From NCBI GenBank assembly GCA_027053375.1, contig JALUJC010000240.1, positions 1 through 8,730 on the forward strand: a stretch of 8,730 nt of DNA. The letters are read 5' to 3'. Made by a program: the position numbers and the translations under genes. The DNA is from Caldifarciminota bacterium (lineage in GTDB: Bacteria > Hydrothermota > Hydrothermia > S141-80). Below are positions 1 to 5,883 of this stretch, piece by piece. The notes beneath the pieces were generated by a model that saw only the letters and a program-made list of their open reading frames with translations, searched no databases and was not told where the DNA came from. Positions within the stretch are counted from its first letter, which is position 1. The number at the start of each line of letters is the position of its first letter.

Positions 1-287
1 GTCAGGAACCCACCGGATCCAGGCTCTCCATGCTGGAGGCAAGCGGGATTCCCGTATGTCTTGAACCAACCGCTGCACTGTTGCATCACAAAACCATGAT
101 TCAGGACTCCACATGGGTATGGCTGGGGTCGTACAACTTTTCAAGGAGCGCTGCACACAGAAACGACGAGAGTGTGGTGCTCATCCGTTCACCCCTCCTT
201 GCCCGCGCATTGCTCCAGGAAGTTCGGTGGCAGTGGAAAAACGCCGGATGTTTGTCCGGAAAACTCAGCAAAAAGGAGGATGGTTGA
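1..287 (+). CDS. Phospholipase D-superfamily protein, C-terminal part (5' truncated)
   Basis: The reading frame is open from base 3 through the left edge and ends at TGA 285-287, so only about the last 94 residues are present. They contain one HKD catalytic motif, H-x-K-x4-D (residues HHKTMIQD, bases 84-107). It is followed by the usual G-S-x-N-F-S turn (GSYNFS), as in PLD-type nucleases, transferases and cardiolipin synthases. PLD enzymes use two HKD motifs, either within one chain or across a dimer. The segment just before the motif (a leucine-rich helix, then Gly-Ile-Pro-Val) is typical of the strand-helix leading into the second HKD or a NucT-like single HKD. Substrate (phospholipid or nucleic acid) cannot be told from this piece. 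The ATG at 30 is internal, because homology-like sequence continues upstream of it. The stop is one base before the next gene, so the two are likely cotranscribed and translationally coupled. Confidence 0.8.
   Translation, partial: QEPTGSRLSMLEASGIPVCLEPTAALLHHKTMIQDSTWVWLGSYNFSRSAAHRNDESVVLIRSPLLARALLQEVRWQWKNAGCLSGKLSKKEDG
274..279 (+). promoter_or_regulatory. Ribosome binding site of the SCP2-like gene
   Basis: A perfect AGGAGG lies inside the end of the upstream PLD-like gene. It is 9 bases before ATG 289 but directly abuts the in-frame ATG 280. This favours 289 as the start and makes translational coupling across the TGA at 285-287 likely. Confidence 0.75.
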
Positions 288-288
288 G

Positions 289-606
289 ATGGACCTGGAA
301 CAGTTTTTTCAGAAGGATGTCCCGGAGAAACTTCAAAAGCTCCGGGAGGAACATCCCGGTCTGGATGGTCGAATCCGTCTTGACGTTCGGACAGAGGAAG
401 GTGTACGTACCTGGGTAGTGGATCTTGGAACAGGAGAGGTTACGGAAGGGGAAGCGCCGTCGGATACCCAGATTCAGGTGGATGGACACACGCTTCTGGG
501 TCTGGCAGAACGAAAGATACAGCCTCTCCAGGCTTTTTTCAGCGGAAAGCTGCGTGTTTCCGGGAACATGGATCTTGCCCTTCGGCTCTCCCGCTGGATC
601 TTCTGA
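289..606 (+). CDS. Small SCP2 sterol-carrier-domain-like protein
   Basis: A 105-residue acidic soluble protein without signal peptide or membrane segment. It reads as a single SCP2-like fold. An N-terminal helix (residues 4-21) precedes two beta strands with an intervening turn (about 28-50). Then comes an acidic loop and the strand-helix IQVDGHTLLGLAERK (62-76). The C-terminal part has the characteristic F-x-S-G-K-L-x-V-x-G-x-M (83-94) followed by an amphipathic helix. SCP2 domains bind lipids or other hydrophobic ligands. In bacteria the stand-alone versions mostly have no assigned role. The start at 289 is chosen from the AGGAGG at 274-279; a start at 280 would add only three residues. It sits one base after the PLD-like gene and ends 20 bases before the terminator. 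A link with lipid metabolism through the PLD neighbour is only an inference. Confidence 0.75.
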   Translation: MDLEQFFQKDVPEKLQKLREEHPGLDGRIRLDVRTEEGVRTWVVDLGTGEVTEGEAPSDTQIQVDGHTLLGLAERKIQPLQAFFSGKLRVSGNMDLALRLSRWIF

Positions 607-625
607 CGGCAAACATCGAAAAAGA

Positions 626-666
626 AAAGCGAGGAGGGGAGGCGAAACGCCTCCACTCCTCGCTTT
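626..666. terminator. Bidirectional intrinsic terminator between convergent genes
   Basis: A 19-position inverted repeat (626-644 with 648-666) encloses an AAA loop. Eighteen positions pair and one is a G/A mismatch (637/655). It fills the 73-base gap between the stop codons of the SCP2-like gene (+) and the M36 peptidase gene (-). On the - strand the hairpin runs into CTTTTCTTTTT, a very good terminator tail. On the + strand the tail is weaker (TTTGTTCC, partly within the stem). It probably ends the long - strand operon efficiently and the + strand unit less so. Confidence 0.9.
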
Positions 667-679
667 GTTCCTCGTCGGT

Positions 680-3600
680 TCAGGGCAACCAGATCAGTTT
701 GCCCTTCTTCTCCACACGCCCTGCCTTTACCCGATAGAAATAGATCCCCCGCTGCAGTCCGGGCCGCACACGCCAGGTTCCCCGGGACTGTTCCAGGGTT
801 TTTCGGGCTTGGAACCGGACCCGCCCTGAAGCATCCATGAGGGTCAGGGAGATCTGTGTACCTGGTGTTAACCCGGCAAACTGGAGGGTAAGCAGGGAAG
901 CGACAGAGTGCAGCCGGAGCCTGGTAAGCGCCTGAGGTGGTGTGGGTTCTTCCACGCTGACGTTGAGGTTGACCAGGTATTCCATAATGTTTTCCAGCAG
1001 TTGTTTGGCCACCACCGGATCTGCCAGAGAAAGATAGTTGAAGGAAGCAAACACGATCCTTCCACCCGCGAGCAACAGGGAACTTCCTGTGTATGCGGAC
1101 GATCCGAACACCACCTCAGCCGGTGTGACCGGGCTCAGGGCATCCCCGTCCCCATAGGTGGTGGTGATGTCATTGCGTGCAATGGTTGCAGGAAGGGCAT
1201 TGGGCGTGGTGGCAATGGGGTGGGTGGCGCTGGTCAGGGTCAGATCCCCCGGGTTATCAGAATTCCACCCGTTGATCCGGAGCACCTGCTGCGCCCAGGT
1301 GGGATCACCTGAAGTGGTCTGGGCATCCCATCCCAGTTCGCCACCTTCAAAGAACACCTTCCCACCATTCTGGATAAAGGTCTGAAGGTCCTGCCTGCGT
1401 TGATCGGCATACGGGGGACCCCCATTCCCGGTTTGTTGCCCCACGGTGGTAATGTCTTCTCCGGAACTCCAGACCAGCACATCGTACTGGGACCAGGTTG
1501 CGGGCTGTGTCGTGTCTGCAGATTCCAGACTGGCAGTGTATCCAAGCGCATTCAGCCAGGAAACCAGGGAATCTGCGGTCTCTCCTGCCGCGAATTTCCG
1601 GATCACCGTTCCCTTATCGCTTTTGCGATCCCCGGTGTCGTCGTTGATCACCAGGATGGTCCCGCGAGACTGGACGATCACCACAGTGTGGTAGGTGGAA
1701 GCGTCCGGCCATGCAGCCGTATTGGGTGTCTGTGCCATATCCCTTGCCCAGATACGGTACTGAATCTGATCCCCCAGATTGACCGTGCCCATCGGGAAAG
1801 ATGCGCTGTACACATCCCCTCCCTGCGGCACCAGCGCAAAGGGTGTTTGAGGTGTTCCATTGTAGCGCCATTCCACCCAGACGCTGTCCACGCCCAGGTT
1901 GTCCGTCACCGTGGCCTGAACCACAGCGGGCCAGCGGACAATGGGGAAGGAGTCCCGCAGGGGTTGATGCACAATGGTAGGTGGGATGGTGTCCGGACCC
2001 ACGTGAAAGGTGTGGTGCTGGGACGGTGCACCCGCAGGATGGGTTGCGAAGTTTCCAGCCGTATCCACCGCATAGATGTAGTAGGAGATGTCCACATTGG
2101 GCTGACCTGGACCGGGGATGCTGGCAGTGTAGGTGTTCCCTCCGGAAAGGGTCATCACCACGCGCGTGGTTCCCGCAGGGTTGAGAGAGGTCCAGTAGAA
2201 CAGAAACACCGAGTCAATGGGCGCTGTTGCAGGCGTGACATCGGCGGTGACGGGATAGGGCCCGATGGCATCCTCCGTGTCGGTCAGGGGCGTGTGGGTG
2301 ATTTGTGGGACATAGCTGGAAGCGTTGATGAAGCCGCGGGCATCAAAAATGGGGATGATCACGGATAGATGCGTCCCGCCATAGAGGTCCTGGTCCGCCT
2401 GGATGATGGCCTGGGCGGCTTCCGGCATGGTGGCGGAGGCGGTCAGATAGGTGTGATGGGTGAGCACCAGTTTGTCCATCACATGGCGCGCGGAATCGAG
2501 AGGGTAACCCAGGGTGGTATCCAGCGCCCAGATCACATCCAGCAGGGCGCTGCACCAGAGTTGCCCGGCATCGTGAATTTCACGGGATGCGTCCTGCGGA
2601 TAGTGGTAGGTGTCCATATCGCAGGAACGCCCGGGCCAGAAGGGGTTGTGTCCGTCCCAGGTGAATACATCGGCCCAGCGGAAAGTGTCCGCCGCCATGG
2701 AATAGGTGGTGGCCAGGTAGTCTCCGAACCCTTCGCCCATGGCTGCAGCTTCCTGGCTGCTTCCCCACCCGGGCACGATGTCGTCCTGGATGGCGTGGCC
2801 ATACTCATGGATGATCACGTCCGCATCTTCGTCATCGTCCACGCCCCCTTCACCCCAGGCGATGTAGTCCGAGGACGGCACGTAGTGGGAGTTGTCGGCG
2901 CCGTTTAATCCATGGGGATCCACCGCCTGCGCAGAGTTGTTGGCGAAGAACACACCCAGGGTGTCCTGGAAATACCGCTGGATGTTATCAATGTGGTAGT
3001 AGACCATCACATCCTCAAATTCCTGCTGGAACCTTGTGTACTGAAAAGCGGTGGAATCCGCAGGGGTGGGGAACACGTCCGTGGGTCCTTCAAGATCCTG
3101 AAGATCCACGAAAGGACCGCTCAGTACATAGCCTGTGCCGTTATAGGTCAGGCCGCGAAGCGTGACCAGGATCCGCTGTCCGTTCAGGGAATCATTGTCC
3201 GCATCGTTGTTGTCCGCCCATTCCGGTGTGTCGTTGTAGTAATGATGGGAAGTGGTGAGCGGGTCGGGCACCCACACCATTCCAGCCCCATCTGCATATT
3301 TGGCCTGATCGCGCAGGAAGAACACCTCTCCCGTGTGGGCATCCACAAACATCTCCCAGTCACCGATGGGATCCATGGCATTGACCACCACCCGCCATGC
3401 CAGGCGTCCCTTTCCCTGGGGATAAACCACCAGTTCGGGTTCTGTCACGGATTGCACCGAACGAAAAGGCAGACGGGAAAGGGCGACCTGTTGTGCCTGT
3501 GTGGGGGAAAGGTCTGGCGTGGTCTGGGAGAGTTCCAGGTTCGGAACATACCGGGAGGACACAAAAGTGATCCGCTGATCACGTGCCCGTCGGGTCACCA

Positions 3601-3973
3601 CAACTTCTGCGCCATACACGGGAATGCCTTTGTAGGTCTGCCGGAAGCGAACATGATCCCCGGCATCGCTGTGCACGACACGGGTAAGGCTGAGGTTCCG
3701 TACGGCGTCCGGTGTCAGACCGAAGGTTTTGCCTTCCTGTCGAAGGAAGGCGCGTGCTGCTTCCACAGCCGGCCCGGTGTAGGGTCCGGCATGGAGCGCA
3801 CGCCGGGTGAGCCAGTAGCCCGGGGCCTCCACGCCCTTTACGGTCATCCTGTGGGCGGGAACCGGATGAAAGGCATTCCGGTAGACCGACCATGGGTCCG
3901 ATGCAGGCCAGGGCTTGGTGGCTCCAAGCATTATGGGGAGGGCCATCAGGGCCCCTGCGGCACGTCGCAACAT
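680..3973 (-). CDS. Secreted M36 (fungalysin-like) zinc metallopeptidase with multidomain C-terminus and sorting tail
   Basis: A 1097-residue exported zinc endopeptidase. Layout from the chosen ATG: signal peptide (1-18, LMALPIMLGA); fungalysin/thermolysin propeptide-like region (about 70-126); PepSY-like region (about 155-222); catalytic domain (about 225-550). The catalytic domain has HEYGH at 389-393 (zinc ligands H389 and H393, base E390), GEGFGD at 413-418 (third ligand E414) and the M36-type EIHDAGQLW near 465-473 (H467). Two related Ig/Fn3-like beta modules follow (about 557-656 and 667-762), then a Rossmann-like segment (about 770-1002). The end (1015-1097) resembles a T9SS type A sorting tail with G-I-Y-F-Y-R-V and a basic terminal patch. 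The open frame extends to 4180, but ATG 3973 has AGGAGG five bases upstream and begins the signal peptide. It is the last gene of the operon, 2 nt after the M28 gene, and ends just before the terminator. Probably nutritional or surface proteolysis. Subfamily and tail type are inferred by eye. Confidence 0.9.
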   Translation of the reverse strand: MLRRAAGALMALPIMLGATKPWPASDPWSVYRNAFHPVPAHRMTVKGVEAPGYWLTRRALHAGPYTGPAVEAARAFLRQEGKTFGLTPDAVRNLSLTRVVHSDAGDHVRFRQTYKGIPVYGAEVVVTRRARDQRITFVSSRYVPNLELSQTTPDLSPTQAQQVALSRLPFRSVQSVTEPELVVYPQGKGRLAWRVVVNAMDPIGDWEMFVDAHTGEVFFLRDQAKYADGAGMVWVPDPLTTSHHYYNDTPEWADNNDADNDSLNGQRILVTLRGLTYNGTGYVLSGPFVDLQDLEGPTDVFPTPADSTAFQYTRFQQEFEDVMVYYHIDNIQRYFQDTLGVFFANNSAQAVDPHGLNGADNSHYVPSSDYIAWGEGGVDDDEDADVIIHEYGHAIQDDIVPGWGSSQEAAAMGEGFGDYLATTYSMAADTFRWADVFTWDGHNPFWPGRSCDMDTYHYPQDASREIHDAGQLWCSALLDVIWALDTTLGYPLDSARHVMDKLVLTHHTYLTASATMPEAAQAIIQADQDLYGGTHLSVIIPIFDARGFINASSYVPQITHTPLTDTEDAIGPYPVTADVTPATAPIDSVFLFYWTSLNPAGTTRVVMTLSGGNTYTASIPGPGQPNVDISYYIYAVDTAGNFATHPAGAPSQHHTFHVGPDTIPPTIVHQPLRDSFPIVRWPAVVQATVTDNLGVDSVWVEWRYNGTPQTPFALVPQGGDVYSASFPMGTVNLGDQIQYRIWARDMAQTPNTAAWPDASTYHTVVIVQSRGTILVINDDTGDRKSDKGTVIRKFAAGETADSLVSWLNALGYTASLESADTTQPATWSQYDVLVWSSGEDITTVGQQTGNGGPPYADQRRQDLQTFIQNGGKVFFEGGELGWDAQTTSGDPTWAQQVLRINGWNSDNPGDLTLTSATHPIATTPNALPATIARNDITTTYGDGDALSPVTPAEVVFGSSAYTGSSLLLAGGRIVFASFNYLSLADPVVAKQLLENIMEYLVNLNVSVEEPTPPQALTRLRLHSVASLLTLQFAGLTPGTQISLTLMDASGRVRFQARKTLEQSRGTWRVRPGLQRGIYFYRVKAGRVEKKGKLIWLP

Positions 3974-3975
3974 CC

Positions 3976-5151
3976 CTACCTCCTCTGTGATACCTGAACC
4001 CAGGGATGGATCCAGAAGTGTCCCTGATAGGAAGTAAACCTTAGCCAGTAGACTCCGGCAGGAAGAGACGAAAGCCGGAGCCGGAGTTCCTGTACACCTC
4101 CAAGGGTACGGGTGTGCACGCGACGTCCCATGCCGTCCAGGACGTCCATGCGAATCAGTCGTTCGGGCGCCAGGATCCACAACCCTTCTCCTGACGGTCC
4201 TGCCCGCAGTACCAGGGAAACCCCCCTGCGTTGTGGGGGTTCCTGTACCTCTACGGGGCTGTATCCGGCCAGTGTGAGCACAAAAGCCGCCACCCCACGG
4301 ATCACCTCCGTGGCATAACCCACATCCATGCTGTCGATGACATCACCTGAGGTGTGATAGGTGGAATTCCAGTGGTCCTCAAACACCCCCAGGGTCACCA
4401 GCCCGATGGCTTCCAGGGGCATATAGTCTGATGCATAGATGGGACCGGTGGTGGTGGCCAGGGTGGTGTAGGCCGCGTACATCTGTTGCAGGGTGTCTGC
4501 ATAGGCATAGGAAGCCGCATTGTTTTGAGGGAGCCCTCCCTCGTCCCGTTCCACAATGATCCGGGTGTTGGCAAGATCGGCATCCCCCCCGATCATGTCG
4601 GCGTTCACGTAAAGAAAAAGGGTGTCGTTCAGGTTCTGAAGGCGGTTGGCATACTGGGTGGAGCCCACAAGTCCAGGCTCTTCGGCTGCAAAAGCCACCA
4701 GTTCAACGGTGCGTTCCAGCTGTACACGGGACAGAAGATCCGCGAGAGAAAGCAGAAGGGCCACCCCCGATGCGTTGTCGTCGGCTCCCGGTGCCGGCCC
4801 TGTAAAGGGGCGGTCGTCGTAGTGGGCACCCACCACAAGTCGCGGAAGCGAGGGGTCGGTTCCGTATTTCCGGGCGATCACGTTGGCCTGCTGGGTGTTG
4901 CTGTAGAAGAAAATCTGTTCAAATGTGGTATCCATGCGTGCAGCGAATTGCTGACCGATCCAGGCGCGTGCGGCCTGCACGGAGTCGGAGAGGTAAGCAC
5001 GGGTGCCAAAAGCCGAGAGGCGAAGAATATAGGAAGAAACCGTATCCGGATGGATCCCCTGCACAAGCTGCCAGAGTGTGGAATCCACACCCTGTGCAGA
5101 TCCCACCTTAAGCATAGTAAAAAGAACAAACCACCTCAACCAGCGTACCAT
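3976..5151 (-). CDS. Secreted M28-family zinc aminopeptidase with C-terminal sorting-like tail
   Basis: A 391-residue exported metallo-aminopeptidase. The signal peptide is residues 1-19 (WFVLFTMLKVGSA, likely cut before QG). The M28 domain (about 25-297) shows the full cocatalytic two-zinc set. These are H110 and D112 in GAHYDD, D124 in GADDNASG, E157 (general base) and E158 in AAEEPGLVGS, D185 in NADMIG, and H266 in YHTSGD. Such enzymes remove N-terminal residues from peptides outside the cytoplasm. The last 85 or so residues (307-391) form a beta-rich module with L-D-G-M-G-R-R-V and L-P-A-G-V-Y-W-L. This is the pattern of FlgD-like/T9SS type A sorting tails, although the basic terminal patch of the M36 protein is missing. 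A GTG at 5160 is in frame but lies inside the Shine-Dalgarno sequence, so ATG 5151 is preferred. With the M36 endopeptidase downstream it makes a plausible endo- plus exopeptidase pair for digesting external protein. Confidence 0.92.
   Translation of the reverse strand: MVRWLRWFVLFTMLKVGSAQGVDSTLWQLVQGIHPDTVSSYILRLSAFGTRAYLSDSVQAARAWIGQQFAARMDTTFEQIFFYSNTQQANVIARKYGTDPSLPRLVVGAHYDDRPFTGPAPGADDNASGVALLLSLADLLSRVQLERTVELVAFAAEEPGLVGSTQYANRLQNLNDTLFLYVNADMIGGDADLANTRIIVERDEGGLPQNNAASYAYADTLQQMYAAYTTLATTTGPIYASDYMPLEAIGLVTLGVFEDHWNSTYHTSGDVIDSMDVGYATEVIRGVAAFVLTLAGYSPVEVQEPPQRRGVSLVLRAGPSGEGLWILAPERLIRMDVLDGMGRRVHTRTLGGVQELRLRLSSLPAGVYWLRFTSYQGHFWIHPWVQVSQRR
3979..3984 (-). promoter_or_regulatory. 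Ribosome binding site of the M36 gene, abutting the M28 stop
   Basis: AGGAGG on the - strand is immediately followed by the TAG stop of the M28 gene (3978-3976) and then, after five bases in all (TAGGG), ATG 3973. Ribosomes finishing the aminopeptidase stop on this site, which predicts coupled synthesis of the two peptidases. It also decides the start codon against the upstream in-frame extension. Confidence 0.8.
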
Positions 5152-5156
5152 CCCTA

Positions 5157-5163
5157 CCACCTT
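5157..5163 (-). promoter_or_regulatory. Ribosome binding site of the M28 gene
   Basis: AAGGTGG on the - strand is followed by TAGGG and ATG 5151. The ten bases GGTAGGGATG are identical to those at the start of the M36 gene, with the same five-base spacing. This supports the ATG at 5151 rather than the GTG at 5160, which overlaps the site. Confidence 0.7.
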
Positions 5164-5179
5164 TCCTATAGGCTAAAGG
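5160..5179. promoter_or_regulatory. Imperfect palindrome over the M28 ribosome binding site (possible operator or hairpin)
   Basis: In the only real gap of the - strand unit (5161-5211), CCTTT (5160-5164) and AAAGG (5175-5179) flank the perfect eight-base palindrome CCTATAGG (5165-5172). As RNA from the - strand, CCUUU could pair with the AAAGG that forms part of the Shine-Dalgarno sequence. As DNA it is a dyad of a length compatible with a dimeric regulator. Neither role is shown, and the arms are short. No convincing sigma-70 type -35/-10 pair or terminator was seen in this gap. Confidence 0.3.
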
Positions 5180-5211
5180 ATCGGGCCAGAACCTGCAAGA
5201 TCTTCCAGTCG

Positions 5212-5883
5212 TCAGGTGTGATCCCCAGCAATTTCCTGGAGAGAACGAACCTCAAGTACACGGATTCTCCCCTTCCCGGTCTCGATCCAGCCCGCCTTGT
5301 GGAAGGAAGACAGAAGACTGCTGGCCGTTTCCCGGGCACATCCTGCCATAGAAGCGATTTCCTTGTGCGTGAGCGGAATTCCCTCTTCGCCGAACTTTTC
5401 GGAAAGCGTAAGCAGCAAACGGGCAATACGGCGGCGCGTGCTCTGAAGGGCCAGGCTTTCCAGTCGGCGTTCCAGTTCCTGGATCCGCAGGGTCTGTCGC
5501 TCAAAAACCTTCAGGGCAACGTCAGGAAAACGGCGAATCAGGTCCAGAAAATCCCGGCGGTGCATGATACACACTTTTGTGGGTCCCACGGTCCGAAGAA
5601 AGGGAACATGAGAGGGATGGCTGGAGAGAACACCAAAGAAGTCATGGGGTCCCAGAAGTTCCAGGATCAGTTCTTTACCTTCGGGATCCTGGGTTCCCAC
5701 CTCCAGATGTCCGTCCTTGATCAGATACACCATGTCACTTCCCCCGGAGAGACGGATATAGGACCGGGGAGGGTATTCCTTCATCACGGAACGTCGGTCC
5801 AGTTCCTGAAGGGCTTCGTCCGGGAGGGAGTGAAACAGGTCGTGTTGCTTGAGAAACCAGAGTTTCAGTTCGTGGGGCTTCAT
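5212..5883 (-). CDS. Crp/Fnr-family transcriptional regulator
   Basis: A 223-residue cytoplasmic regulator with the family's normal length and order. A cyclic-nucleotide-binding-type beta roll (about 14-125) is followed by a long dimerisation helix (about 121-146) and a winged helix-turn-helix (about 147-215). The recognition helix has GCARETASSLL (181-191), keeping the Arg-Glu-Thr of E. coli CRP (R180, E181) but with Ser at the R185 position. The phosphate-binding cassette is degenerate. Where CRP has Gly-Glu-Leu and a later Arg-Ser for cAMP, this protein has FFGVLSSHPSHVPFLRTVG, with no glutamate. cAMP binding is therefore doubtful; another ligand or none is possible. There is no Fnr-type N-terminal cysteine cluster. 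The gene starts with an ATGA overlap on the glycosyltransferase stop, with GAGG seven bases upstream, and is followed 51 bases later by the peptidase genes, its most obvious candidate targets. Confidence 0.88.
   Translation of the reverse strand: MKPHELKLWFLKQHDLFHSLPDEALQELDRRSVMKEYPPRSYIRLSGGSDMVYLIKDGHLEVGTQDPEGKELILELLGPHDFFGVLSSHPSHVPFLRTVGPTKVCIMHRRDFLDLIRRFPDVALKVFERQTLRIQELERRLESLALQSTRRRIARLLLTLSEKFGEEGIPLTHKEIASMAGCARETASSLLSSFHKAGWIETGKGRIRVLEVRSLQEIAGDHT

Noticed and set aside
172..288. An upstream extension of the SCP2-like gene
   Set aside because: It would overlap most of the PLD-like gene in a different frame, and the AGGAGG at 274-279 fits ATG 289.
1400..2368. A 322-codon + strand open frame opposite the M36 gene
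   Set aside because: A shadow frame rich in Gly, His, Arg and Val, with no family resemblance and no ribosome site.
2912..3997. A 361-codon + strand open frame antisense to the M36 N-terminal region
   Set aside because: It lies opposite a signal peptide, propeptide and catalytic domain that are clearly recognised; the translated product has no known motifs.
3974..4180. An N-terminal extension of the M36 protein from the far upstream start
   Set aside because: The extra 69 residues overlap the M28 gene's 3' end in another frame, have no signal-peptide character, and are followed by AGGAGG-TAGGG-ATG and a proper signal peptide at 3973.
4270..4285. A TGTGAGCACA sequence resembling part of a CRP site
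   Set aside because: It lies inside the M28 coding region, the half-sites are only two bases apart instead of six, and no matching full site was found in any intergenic region.
5161..5211. A promoter or terminator in the crp to M28 gap
   Set aside because: TTGCAG and TATAGG-like words are present on the - strand, but their spacing is too long and the matches weak; there is no hairpin with a U-tract.
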